The translations under genes were made by a program, and so were the position numbers. From Rhodopseudomonas infernalis (GTDB taxonomy: Bacteria > Pseudomonadota > Alphaproteobacteria > Rhizobiales > Xanthobacteraceae), in NCBI RefSeq assembly GCF_022271405.1, contig NZ_JAJNAL010000036.1:1-51191 (forward strand): 51,191 bases of DNA, in the 5' to 3' direction. Position 1 is the first letter of the stretch; every line of letters begins with the position of its first letter. Below, one piece after another: positions 43,627-51,191 of the stretch. Under the pieces are notes generated by a model. The model saw nothing but the letters and a program-made list of their open reading frames with translations. It did no database searches and was not told where the DNA came from.

Positions 43627-44448
43627 ATGAAACTGATCCAGCTCAGCGACATCCATCTGACGACGCCGGGGAAGACCATCGGCGGCCGCGATCCGCGCCG
43701 CAATTTCGAGCGCGCGCTGACGCATGTGCTGCGCGATCATCACGATGCCGAGCTGATGGTGATCACCGGCGATCTGTCCGACTGGGGCGATCGCGAGGAT
43801 TACGTCTGGCTGAAACAGCGGCTCGGTGAATTTCCGATTCCGACGCGGCTGTGCATCGGCAATCACGATCGCCGCGAGGTGTTTCTCAGCGTGTTTCCCG
43901 AATGCGCAGACGGCGGTTTCGTCCAAGGCGTGCAGGATGTCTCGGCGGCGCGCTGCCTGTTGCTCGACACGGTCGAGCCGAACACCCATGCGGGTCGTTA
44001 TTGCGACGCCCGGCTCGGCTGGCTGGCGCGGCAGCTCGACGAGCATCCGGGGCCGTTCCTGCTGTTCATGCATCACAACCCGGTGCCGACCCATCTCGGC
44101 CCGATGGATCGGATCCGGCTGCTCGATGACGCCGCGTTCCGCGGCGTTGTCGGCGCGCATCGCGATCGCATCCGCCACATCTTCTTCGGCCATTGCCATC
44201 TGCCGCTGTCCGGCTCGGTCGCCGGCGTGCCGACTTCGTCGCTGCGCGGCACCAACCACGCGTCGTATCCGCTGTTCTCCGAGACTGCGATGCTGAGCGC
44301 CTCCGACCTCCCGGAATCCTACGGCGTCGCCTTCGTCGGCGACGACTACGTCACGGTCCACATGGTCGAGTTCGGCTATGAGGGGCCGATCCGTGTCGAG
44401 GGCTCGCCGGATTATCACGCGTGGGATCGGGAGACGATGGTCCGATGA
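43627..44448 (+). CDS. Metallophosphoesterase, GpdQ/CpdA-like phosphodiesterase (first copy)
   Basis: A 273-residue calcineurin-like hydrolase. All five metal motifs are present: Asp8/His10 (SDIHL), Asp49 (GDLSDWG), Asn79-His80 (GNHDRR), His149 or His150 (MHHNP) and His189-x-His191 (GHCH). Class III phosphodiesterases of this type cleave glycerophosphodiesters (GpdQ) or cyclic nucleotides (CpdA). Following a Ugp-like importer, glycerophosphodiester cleavage in the cytoplasm is the better guess. There is no signal peptide. It overlaps a second copy by four bases; the metal motifs have identical residue numbers in both, so they arose by duplication. Confidence 0.88.
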   Translation: MKLIQLSDIHLTTPGKTIGGRDPRRNFERALTHVLRDHHDAELMVITGDLSDWGDREDYVWLKQRLGEFPIPTRLCIGNHDRREVFLSVFPECADGGFVQGVQDVSAARCLLLDTVEPNTHAGRYCDARLGWLARQLDEHPGPFLLFMHHNPVPTHLGPMDRIRLLDDAAFRGVVGAHRDRIRHIFFGHCHLPLSGSVAGVPTSSLRGTNHASYPLFSETAMLSASDLPESYGVAFVGDDYVTVHMVEFGYEGPIRVEGSPDYHAWDRETMVR

Positions 44449-45269
44449 AGTTCGTCGTTCTCACCGATACGCATTTCGTCGCGCGCGGCCGGCGCATCTA
44501 CGGGCTCGATCCCGCCGCGCGGCTGCGCGCCGCGATTGCCTGCATCAACCGCGATCATCCCGAGATCGCCTTCGTGATGGTCACCGGCGATCTGGCGCAT
44601 TGGGGCGAGGATCCGGCCTACGAAGCGCTCGCCGAGGTGCTGGGCGAACTCAATGCGCCGACCTTTCTGCTGATGGGCAATCACGACAGGCGCGATGGCT
44701 TCGCCCGCTACTTCCCCGGCGTGCCGCGCGATGCCAACGGCTTCGTGCAGACGATGCAGGTGTTCGACGCCGCCACCATCGTGACGCTCGATACGCTGAA
44801 CGAGGAAGCGCCCAATCACGCAGGCCTGCTGTGCGAGGCGCGGCTGGCGTTTCTAGAACACGCGCTGACCTCGGCGCCGGCCGATCGGCCGCTGCTGCTG
44901 TTCCAGCATCATCCGCCGTTCGACACCGGGCTGCGCTACATGGATACGATCCGGCTCGCCAATCCGGAGGCCGAGTGGGAGGTGATCGCCCGCAGCCGCC
45001 GGCCGGACTATCTGTTCATGGGCCATCTGCACCGGCCGATCGGCGGCGTGTGGCGCGGCATTCCGTTTCACATCCAGCGCGCGCTCGCCCATCAGGTCGC
45101 GTTCGATCTGCTGACGGAAGGCCACATCCCGGGCTCGCACGAGCCGCCGGACTATGCGCATGTCAGCGTCGAGGGCGACCGCATCGTCATCCATCAGCGC
45201 TCGTTCCTGTACGACGGACCGCTGTTCTCGCTGCACGACAAGGCTGCGCTCGATCGCGCGGAATTCTGA
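44445..45269 (+). CDS. Metallophosphoesterase, GpdQ/CpdA-like phosphodiesterase (second copy)
   Basis: A 274-residue paralogue of the preceding protein with intact metal motifs: Asp8/His10 (TDTHF), Asp49 (GDLAHWG), Asn79-His80 (GNHDRRDG), HHPP and GHLH. The N-terminus (KFVVLTDTHFVARGRRIYGL) is closer to GpdQ (SDTHFRSRGEKLYG, from memory) than the first copy. Substrate loops differ (IGG-RDP against IYG-LDP), so the two may divide substrates or act as a pair. Its ATG overlaps the stop of the first copy. It ends the operon and is convergent with the TetR-type gene, with a 3-base gap. Confidence 0.88.
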   Translation: MKFVVLTDTHFVARGRRIYGLDPAARLRAAIACINRDHPEIAFVMVTGDLAHWGEDPAYEALAEVLGELNAPTFLLMGNHDRRDGFARYFPGVPRDANGFVQTMQVFDAATIVTLDTLNEEAPNHAGLLCEARLAFLEHALTSAPADRPLLLFQHHPPFDTGLRYMDTIRLANPEAEWEVIARSRRPDYLFMGHLHRPIGGVWRGIPFHIQRALAHQVAFDLLTEGHIPGSHEPPDYAHVSVEGDRIVIHQRSFLYDGPLFSLHDKAALDRAEF

Positions 45270-45272
45270 GAG

Positions 45273-45857
45273 CTACGTGGCTGGTTTGGCCACGTCGGCA
45301 CTGGCGATGATGCCGCCGAGCGCTGCCGCCATCATTGCCTCGAGGCGGCCGCCTTCCGTCTCCTGCAGCGGCGCGATGCCTAGCACGGTCCGCAGGATGC
45401 CGGTGCCGGCAAGCAATGCCGTGATCAGCGACGCGTTGAGTGCGTCGTCGTGGTCGAGCTTGGCGGCGAGCGGCTCGATGAAGCTGCGCGCCACCACCTC
45501 GCGTAGTACCCGCGATGCGTCGGCGCTCGACAGCGAATGGATGACGATATCGAGCGGGCGGACGTCGTGCGCCCCATAGCCCTCGCCGTGATGAAAAAGC
45601 TCGTGCGCCAGCGTTTCGGCGAGGTGTTCGGCTTCTCCCGTCAGCAGCGACTGTGGCTTCAGCGTGGCCTCGACCGCTGCGGCAAACAGCCGTTCCTTCG
45701 AACCGAAGCAGCGATGCACGTAGGCGACATCGACGTCGGCATCGGCGGCGATGTCGCGTAGTCCGGTCGCCTCGTAGGAGCCTCGCGAGAACCGCAGAAT
45801 GGCGGCGTCGAGAATACGATCGCGAGTCGTGCCCTTGGGCGCGGAGGGCTGGAGCAT
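45273..45857 (-). CDS. TetR-family transcriptional regulator
   Basis: A 194-residue repressor-type regulator. The TetR helix-turn-helix is at about residues 10-55 (TTRDRILDAAILRFSRGSYE, TGLRDIAADADVDVAYVHRC, FGSKERLF). The ligand-binding C-terminal domain (about 60-190) is mainly helical with no specific match I can name. The ATG at 45857 has GAGG five bases upstream. It diverges from the HlyD/RbbA export operon, with palindromes at 45884 and 45949 in between, so it most likely represses that operon and itself until an exported or toxic compound binds. Confidence 0.88.
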   Translation of the reverse strand: MLQPSAPKGTTRDRILDAAILRFSRGSYEATGLRDIAADADVDVAYVHRCFGSKERLFAAAVEATLKPQSLLTGEAEHLAETLAHELFHHGEGYGAHDVRPLDIVIHSLSSADASRVLREVVARSFIEPLAAKLDHDDALNASLITALLAGTGILRTVLGIAPLQETEGGRLEAMMAAALGGIIASADVAKPAT

Positions 45858-45883
45858 AAAGACCTCGGTAATCAAAGTTGAAA

Positions 45884-45898
45884 TTGTTCGCCGAACAA
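45884..45898. promoter_or_regulatory. Perfect 15-bp palindrome, candidate TetR-type operator
   Basis: TTGTTCG-C-CGAACAA is a perfect 7-bp-arm palindrome 26 bases upstream of the TetR-type start codon at 45857 and within the divergent control region of the export operon. Size, symmetry and position are those of a TetR-family operator. Assignment to this regulator is inference. Confidence 0.55.
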
Positions 45899-45948
45899 CT
45901 CTTCGGATCGCCTGTTGATGCATGCGGGACACAGCTAACGCCGCTATC

Positions 45949-45964
45949 ATCAACGGCTGTTGAT
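45949..45964. promoter_or_regulatory. Inverted repeat ATCAAC-N4-GTTGAT, second candidate operator
   Basis: ATCAAC (45949-45954) and GTTGAT (45959-45964) flank GGCT. A further GTTGAT half lies at 45914-45919. The element is 107 bases upstream of the HlyD-like start and unlike the 15-bp palindrome at 45884, so it may be bound by another protein or be a second site. Confidence 0.35.
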
Positions 45965-46071
45965 TTCGCTCAAGGCGTTGCGCGTGCGGCGCTGCAAACT
46001 CCGCGCATGCCCGATGTCGAGGATGCGGCCGTTCGCGTCTCGCGATGCGGCGCCGACTGGAGAGAGAGCCG

Positions 46072-47142
46072 ATGGCGACGGACTGGAAACGCTGGGTGGC
46101 GATCGTCGCCCTCGTGGCAGCGGTGGGCGGAGGATACTTCGCGTGGCGCAGCTTCGGCACCAAGGCGCTGCCTCCCGGGATTGCCAGCGGCAACGGCCGG
46201 ATCGAGGCGACCGAGATCGACATCTCGACCAAGGCGGCCGGCCGCATCCGCGACATTCTGGTGAAGGAGGGCGACTTCGTCGCCGCCGGCCAAGTGCTTG
46301 CGCGGATGGATACTGATCAGCTCGAAGCGCAGCGCCGCCAAGCCGATGCACAGATGCGGCGTGCGACGATCAGCGTGCAGACCGCAACCAGCCTGGTCAA
46401 TCAGCGTGAGGCGGAGCGCGAGGCGGCGATTGCGGTGGTGGCGCAGCGCGACGCGCAGCTCGATGCGCTGGAGCGCAGGCTGGCGCGCGCCGAGACGCTG
46501 ATCAAGACCAACGCGGTGTCGCAGCAAGTTCTCGACGACGATCGCGCCAACGAGCAGGGCGCCAAGGCCGCGGTGGCGGCCGCCAAGGCGCAACTCGCAG
46601 CGACCGAGGCGGCGATCAGCGCTGCGAAGGCTCAGGTCGTCGATGCGGGCGCCGCCGTCGATGCCGCGAAGGCGGCGATCGATAGTATCACGGTCGAGAT
46701 CAATGATAGCACGCTGAAATCGCCGCGCGACGGCCGCGTGCAGTATCGCGTCGCGCAGCCCGGCGAAGTCCTTGCCGCGGGCGGCCGCGTGCTCAATCTC
46801 GTCGATCTCAGCGACGTGTACATGACCTTCTTCCTCCCGACCGCGCAGGCCGGGCAGATCGCGATCGGCGCGAATGTGCGGCTGGTGCTCGACGCGTTGC
46901 CGGATGTGGTGATCCCGGCGAAGGCGACCTTCGTGGCCGATACCGCGCAGTTCACACCCAAAACGGTGGAGACGGAAGAAGAGCGGCAGAAGCTGATGTT
47001 CCGCGTCAAGGCGCACATTCCGCAGGAGCTACTGCGCAAGTACATCGCTCGCGTCAAGACCGGGCTTCCGGGCGTCGCCTACGTACAGCTCGATCCCAAG
47101 GCGCAATGGCCGGAGAAGATCAGCGGAGCGCTGGTGCAATGA
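46072..47142 (+). CDS. HlyD-family membrane fusion protein (YhiI/YbhG-like)
   Basis: A 356-residue periplasmic adaptor for an ABC-2 exporter. It has one N-terminal membrane anchor ([18 protein letters not shown]) and the lipoyl half [21 protein letters not shown] long Ala-rich coiled-coil hairpin (about residues 90-220) follows, with Asn-Ala-Val-Ser-Gln at the tip and [17 protein letters not shown] on the return strand. The second half contains [30 protein letters not shown] precedes the ATG at 46072. It overlaps the next gene by four bases (ATGA). Order adaptor, fused ATPase, permease equals the yhiI-rbbA-yhhJ operon. Confidence 0.9.
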   Translation: MATDWKRWVAIVALVAAVGGGYFAWRSFGTKALPPGIASGNGRIEATEIDISTKAAGRIRDILVKEGDFVAAGQVLARMDTDQLEAQRRQADAQMRRATISVQTATSLVNQREAEREAAIAVVAQRDAQLDALERRLARAETLIKTNAVSQQVLDDDRANEQGAKAAVAAAKAQLAATEAAISAAKAQVVDAGAAVDAAKAAIDSITVEINDSTLKSPRDGRVQYRVAQPGEVLAAGGRVLNLVDLSDVYMTFFLPTAQAGQIAIGANVRLVLDALPDVVIPAKATFVADTAQFTPKTVETEEERQKLMFRVKAHIPQELLRKYIARVKTGLPGVAYVQLDPKAQWPEKISGALVQ

Positions 47143-49907
47143 GCGATGCCGCGGCGGGCACTGATACGCCGGCGCCGATCGTCCGTCTCGCCGGCGTCAC
47201 GTTGCGCTACGGCAAGACGCTGGCGCTCGATGATATCACGCTCGATCTGCCGGCCGGCTGCATGATCGGACTGATCGGCCCCGACGGCGTCGGCAAGTCG
47301 AGCCTGCTATCACTTATCTCGGGCGCGCGCGCCGTGCAGCAAGGGCGCGTCGACGTGTTCGGCGGCGATATCGCCGACGCCAAGCATCGCCGCATGTCGT
47401 GTCCGCGGATCGCCTATATGCCGCAGGGGCTCGGCAAAAATTTGTATCCGACGCTGTCGGTGTTCGAGAATGTCGACTTCTTCGGGCGGCTGTTCGGACA
47501 AGGCTATGCCGAGCGGGCTCGGCGGATCGCCGAACTGCTTGAAAATACAGGGCTTTCGGCCTTCGCGGAAAGGCCCGCCGGCAAGCTGTCGGGCGGCATG
47601 AAGCAGAAGCTGGGTTTGTGCTGCGCGCTGATCCACGATCCGGATCTGTTGATTCTGGACGAGCCGACCACCGGCGTCGATCCGCTGTCGCGTCGGCAGT
47701 TCTGGGAATTGATCAACGATATCAGGGCGCAGCGCCCCGGTATGAGCGTCGTCGTGGCGACCGCCTACATGGAAGAGGCGGAGCGCTTCGACCACCTGGT
47801 GGCGATGAATGCCGGGCGCGTGTTGGCCGCTGCGACACCCGCGGAATTGTTGAGGCAAACTCAAGGCAGCACGCTGGACGCCGCGTTCATCGCGCTGCTG
47901 CCCGAAGACGAGCGCCGCGGCTATTCCGAGGTGGTGATTCCGCCGCGCAAGACGGGCGAATCCGAGGTTGCGATCGAGGCCGAGCATCTCACGATGCGGT
48001 TCGGCGACTTCACCGCGGTCGACGACGTGTCGTTCCGGATCGAGCAGGGCGAGATCTTCGGCTTCCTCGGCTCGAACGGCTGCGGCAAGACCACCACGAT
48101 GAAGATGCTGACCGGGTTGTTAGCAGCGACGCAAGGCAAGGCGAAACTTTTCGGCAACGAGGTCGATCCGAACGACATGTCGGTACGCCGCCGCGTCGGC
48201 TACATGTCGCAGGCGTTCTCACTTTATAGCGAACTAACTGTCCGGCAGAATCTCGAACTCCACGCACGGCTGTTTCGGATGGAGCCGGCGACGATCGCGC
48301 CGCGCATCGCCGAGATGGAGCGGCGGTTCGATCTCACGGAGATCATCGACAAGCTACCGGACGAACTGCCGCTCGGCATCCGGCAGCGGCTGTCGCTGGC
48401 GGTGGCGATGATCCATTCGCCCGGCATCCTGATTCTCGACGAGCCGACGTCGGGCGTCGATCCGGTGGCGCGCGATAGCTTCTGGAAAATTCTCTCCGAC
48501 CTGTCGCGCAACGATAACGTCACGATCTTCGTCTCGACTCACTTCATGAACGAGGCCGAGCGTTGCGACCGCATCTCGCTGATGCATGCGGGCCGGGTCC
48601 TGATCAGCGACTCGCCGCGCGCGATCGTCGAGAGCCGCAAGGCCGACAGTCTGGAGACCGCGTTCATCGCTTATCTCGAAGAAGCGATCGGCGCGCAGGC
48701 AAAGCCCGCCGCCGTCGCCGCTTCACCGACGCCGGCCGCAGCCGAAGCGAACAAACCTCCTCGCAAGGCGATGCGCAGCTGGTTCGATCCGCGGCGGATG
48801 TTCGCCTATACGCGACGCGAGGCGCTGGAGCTGCGGCGCGATCCGATCCGCGCCACCATGGCGCTGATCGGCAGCGTGGTGCTGATGTTCGTGCTCGGCT
48901 ACGGCATCAATCTCGACGTGGAAAAGCTGACCTTCGCGGCGCTCGACCGCGACGACACCACGATCAGCCGCGACTACATCCTCAACATCGCCGGATCGCG
49001 CTACTTCGCCGAGCAGCGGCCGATCACCGACTACGCCGATCTCGACCGCAGGATGCGCAGCGGCGAGCTGACGATGGCGATCGAAATTCCGCCCGGCTTC
49101 GGCCGCGACGTGTCGCGCGGTCGCCCCGTCGAGATCGGCACCTGGATCGACGGCGGCATGCCGGCGCGGGCCGAAACCGCGCGCGGCTACGCGCAGGCGA
49201 TGCATCTGAGCTGGCTCACGCAGAAGGCGCGCGAACTCTACGGCGACGCCGCGGCCGCCGGCAGTTTTCAGATCGCAATGCGCTATCGCTACAATCCCGG
49301 CATCAAGAGCCTGGTGGCGATGGCGCCGGCGGTGATTCCGCTGCTGCTGTTGATGATCCCGGCGATGCTGGCGGTGCTCAGCGTGGTGCGTGAGAAGGAG
49401 CTCGGCTCGATCATCAACTTCTACGCGACGCCGACCACGCGGCTGGAATTCCTGATCGGCAAGCAATTGCCCTATGTGCTGCTCGGGATGGTCAACTTCG
49501 TGCTGCTGACGGCGTTCGCGATCTTCGTGTTCCGGGTGCCGTTCACCGGCAGCTTGGTGGCGTTCGGCGTCGGCGCGCTGCTCTATGTCGTCATCGCCAC
49601 CAGCCTCGGGCTGGCGCTGTCCACCTTCATCCAGAGCCAGATCGCCGCGATCTTCGGCACCGCGCTGCTGACGCTGATCCCGGCGCTGCAGTTCTCCGGC
49701 CTGATCGACCCGGTGTCGTCGCTGCAGGGGTTCGGCGCGCTGGTCGGCGAAGTCTACCCGACGACCTACTTCGTCAACATTTCACGCGGTGCGTTCTCCA
49801 AGGGCCTCGGCTTCGCCGACATGTGGTCGTCGTTCGTGCCGCTGCTGATCGCCGTGCCGCTGCTGCTCGGCGCCGGCGCGGCGCTGCTCCCGAAACAGGC
49901 GAAGTAA
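47139..49907 (+). CDS. rbbA: ABC-2 exporter: two ATPase domains fused to a permease (RbbA/YhiH-like)
   Basis: A 922-residue protein with three domains. The first ATPase (about 12-235) has Walker [10 protein letters not shown] (47-55), signature [11 protein letters not shown] and Walker [14 protein letters not shown]. The second (about 275-500) has Walker [10 protein letters not shown] near 310 and Walker [14 protein letters not shown], but the signature is [11 protein letters not shown] instead of LSGGQ, as I recall for this subfamily. A Pro/Ala linker precedes the ABC-2 permease (about 545-922): first helix [19 protein letters not shown], a large external loop, then five helices after [20 protein letters not shown]. 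Size and layout match E. coli RbbA/YhiH. It probably exports a hydrophobic or toxic compound with the flanking adaptor and permease. Confidence 0.9.
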   Translation: MSDAAAGTDTPAPIVRLAGVTLRYGKTLALDDITLDLPAGCMIGLIGPDGVGKSSLLSLISGARAVQQGRVDVFGGDIADAKHRRMSCPRIAYMPQGLGKNLYPTLSVFENVDFFGRLFGQGYAERARRIAELLENTGLSAFAERPAGKLSGGMKQKLGLCCALIHDPDLLILDEPTTGVDPLSRRQFWELINDIRAQRPGMSVVVATAYMEEAERFDHLVAMNAGRVLAAATPAELLRQTQGSTLDAAFIALLPEDERRGYSEVVIPPRKTGESEVAIEAEHLTMRFGDFTAVDDVSFRIEQGEIFGFLGSNGCGKTTTMKMLTGLLAATQGKAKLFGNEVDPNDMSVRRRVGYMSQAFSLYSELTVRQNLELHARLFRMEPATIAPRIAEMERRFDLTEIIDKLPDELPLGIRQRLSLAVAMIHSPGILILDEPTSGVDPVARDSFWKILSDLSRNDNVTIFVSTHFMNEAERCDRISLMHAGRVLISDSPRAIVESRKADSLETAFIAYLEEAIGAQAKPAAVAASPTPAAAEANKPPRKAMRSWFDPRRMFAYTRREALELRRDPIRATMALIGSVVLMFVLGYGINLDVEKLTFAALDRDDTTISRDYILNIAGSRYFAEQRPITDYADLDRRMRSGELTMAIEIPPGFGRDVSRGRPVEIGTWIDGGMPARAETARGYAQAMHLSWLTQKARELYGDAAAAGSFQIAMRYRYNPGIKSLVAMAPAVIPLLLLMIPAMLAVLSVVREKELGSIINFYATPTTRLEFLIGKQLPYVLLGMVNFVLLTAFAIFVFRVPFTGSLVAFGVGALLYVVIATSLGLALSTFIQSQIAAIFGTALLTLIPALQFSGLIDPVSSLQGFGALVGEVYPTTYFVNISRGAFSKGLGFADMWSSFVPLLIAVPLLLGAGAALLPKQAK

Positions 49908-49909
49908 CC

Positions 49910-51025
49910 GTGCGGCTGTCCAACATCATCCAACTCGGCGTCAAGGAACTGCGCGGCCTGCTGCGCGATCCGATGCTGTTGGCGCTGATCGCCTACGCCT
50001 TCACGATCTCGATCTACACCGGCTCCAAGGCGTTGCCGGAGACGCTCAATCGCGCGGCGATCTCGATCGTCGACGAGGACCGCTCGCCGGTGTCGGAGCG
50101 GATCATCACGGCGTTCAACCCGCCTTACTTCTCGATCCCGAAACTGATCACGCAAGCCGAGATGGACAAGCGGATGGATGCCGGGCTCGATACGTTCGCG
50201 CTCGACATCCCGCCTGAGTTTCAGCGCGACCTGCTGGCGAAGCGATCGCCGACCATCCAACTCAACATCGACGCCACCCGCATGACCCAGGCCTTCACCG
50301 GCGGCGGCTATGTGCAGTCGATCGTCACCGGCGAGATCAACGAGTTCCTCGCCCGGCACCGTGCGGTGGCTTCGGTGCCGGTCGAGCAGACGCTGCGGGT
50401 GCGGTTCAACGCCGAACTGAACAAGGGATGGTTCGGCGCGATCAATCAGCTGATCACCGCCATCACCATGCTGTCGATCATCCTAACCGGCGCCGCGCTG
50501 ATCCGCGAGCGCGAGCACGGCACTATCGAACATCTGCTGGTGATGCCGGTGACGCCGCTCGAGATCATGATCAGCAAGGTGTGGTCGATGGGCGGCGTCG
50601 TGCTGCTGGCGTCGAGCTTCGCGCTGGCGGTGGTGATCCAGGGGCTGCTCGCGGTGCCGGTGCAGGGCTCGATGCTGCTGTTCATGCTCGGCACCGCGCT
50701 GCATCTATTCGCCACCACCAGCATGGGCATCTATCTGGCGACCGCCGCCGGAACGATGCCGCAGTTCGGGCTGCTGATCATGCTGATTCTGGTGCCGCTG
50801 CAGGCGCTGTCCGGCGGCCTGACGCCGCGCGAGAGCATGCCGCAGGTGATTCAGGACATCATGCTGGTGGCCCCAAACACTCACTTCGTGTCGTTGTCCC
50901 AGGCCATCCTGTTCCGCGGCGCTGGTCTCGACGTGGTGTGGCCGCAGTTTGCCGCGTTGCTGGTGATCGGCGTCGTGCTGTTCGCATTGGCGTTGCGCCA
51001 GTTCAGGCGATTCCTGAACGCGTAG
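49910..51025 (+). CDS. ABC-2 type permease (YhhJ/YbhR-like)
   Basis: A 371-residue inner-membrane permease and second membrane half of the exporter. The N-terminus (LSNIIQLGVKELRGLLRDP) leads into helix 1 (MLLALIAYAFTISIYTGSKA), followed by a large external domain (about residues 40-170). The helical bundle begins with AINQLITAITMLSIILTGAA and contains the ABC-2 signature region LIREREHGTIEHLLVMPVTP. The GTG start at 49910 lies three bases after the RbbA-like stop, so translation is coupled; an upstream start would only extend into that gene. The protein is complete and ends before the low-quality end of the window. Confidence 0.9.
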   Translation: MRLSNIIQLGVKELRGLLRDPMLLALIAYAFTISIYTGSKALPETLNRAAISIVDEDRSPVSERIITAFNPPYFSIPKLITQAEMDKRMDAGLDTFALDIPPEFQRDLLAKRSPTIQLNIDATRMTQAFTGGGYVQSIVTGEINEFLARHRAVASVPVEQTLRVRFNAELNKGWFGAINQLITAITMLSIILTGAALIREREHGTIEHLLVMPVTPLEIMISKVWSMGGVVLLASSFALAVVIQGLLAVPVQGSMLLFMLGTALHLFATTSMGIYLATAAGTMPQFGLLIMLILVPLQALSGGLTPRESMPQVIQDIMLVAPNTHFVSLSQAILFRGAGLDVVWPQFAALLVIGVVLFALALRQFRRFLNA

Positions 51026-51048
51026 TTCTCTCCGCACGCCGGCGCGCT

Positions 51049-51072
51049 CCCTCTCCCGCTTGCGGGAGAGGG
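51049..51072. repeat. Short hairpin repeat after the export operon
   Basis: CCCTCTCCCGC (51049-51059), two T bases, then GCGGGAGAGGG (51062-51072): a perfect 11-bp inverted repeat 24 bases after the permease stop, followed by the similar CTGGGGAGAGGG. It resembles a widespread alphaproteobacterial intergenic element. Without a T run it is not a standard intrinsic terminator but could slow or end transcription. Confidence 0.6.
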
Positions 51073-51103
51073 CTGGGGAGAGGGCGACGCAGGCACAGTG
51101 CTC

Positions 51104-51191
<88 letters not shown>

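Noticed and set aside
51049-51072. Intrinsic terminator after the exporter operon.
   Set aside because: The stem is perfect, but no T run follows on either strand, and the element resembles a dispersed repeat, so it is listed as a repeat only.

Overview
This is a GC-rich (mid-60s percent by eye) stretch of a bacterial chromosome. Gene content, protein style and the intergenic repeat families (palindromes beginning CATTGCGAG, GTCATGGCCGGGC and CGTCATCCTGAGG) point to an alphaproteobacterium of the Nitrobacteraceae/Bradyrhizobiaceae, most likely Rhodopseudomonas or a close relative. The genus is inference from pattern recognition, not from a search. I see no rRNA or tRNA gene, CRISPR array, transposase or phage gene. 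The last ~90 bases are a poly-C/poly-G tract that looks like an assembly or sequencing artefact.

Layout. (1) 1-9.4 kb: a nitrogen-scavenging module. Two divergent paralogous peptide-type binding proteins flank a shared control region with an excellent sigma-54 promoter (TGGCAC-N5-TTGCA, 1883-1898). The rightward operon encodes a complete Dpp/Opp-like ABC importer (binding protein, two permeases, two ATPases). An AtzG-like small protein and an AtzE/GatA-like amidase sit between the two ATPase genes. (2) 9.6-11.7 kb: ketopantoate reductase-like protein and GMP reductase, divergent around a long palindrome. (3) 11.9-20.8 kb: a dicarboxylate locus. A leftward CaiB-type CoA transferase, MaoC hydratase, CitE-like lyase and IclR regulator diverge from a TRAP transporter (DctPQM), an acyl-CoA dehydrogenase and an acetyl-CoA hydrolase/CoA-transferase family protein. 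The enzyme set fits activation, hydration and cleavage of a C5 acid such as itaconate, mesaconate or methylsuccinate. (4) 20.9-27.1 kb: a GntR regulator, GMC oxidoreductase and mandelate racemase-group enolase, divergent from an Ssu/Tau-type ABC importer; this looks like uptake and catabolism of an unknown acid. (5) 27.3-31.6 kb: TonB-dependent siderophore receptor, PepSY membrane protein, a 61-residue membrane protein and an AraC regulator. (6) 31.9-38.2 kb: an orphan receiver protein and a Czc-type divalent metal efflux system with a small His/Cys protein. (7) 38.3-45.3 kb: a LysR regulator divergent from a Ugp-like ABC importer followed by two tandem GpdQ-like metallophosphoesterases, suggesting uptake and intracellular cleavage of a phosphodiester. 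(8) 45.3-51.0 kb: a TetR regulator divergent from a yhiI-rbbA-yhhJ-type ABC-2 export operon.

The window reads as a string of accessory transport-plus-catabolism cassettes, each with its own regulator. No single gene is alien to known families. The most interesting points are the RpoN-type promoter driving an AtzG/AtzE amidase built into a peptide transporter operon, the tandem phosphodiesterases attached to a Ugp-like importer, the C5-acid locus with an atypical CoA-transferase active-site segment, and several unexplained palindromes and direct repeats in control regions.
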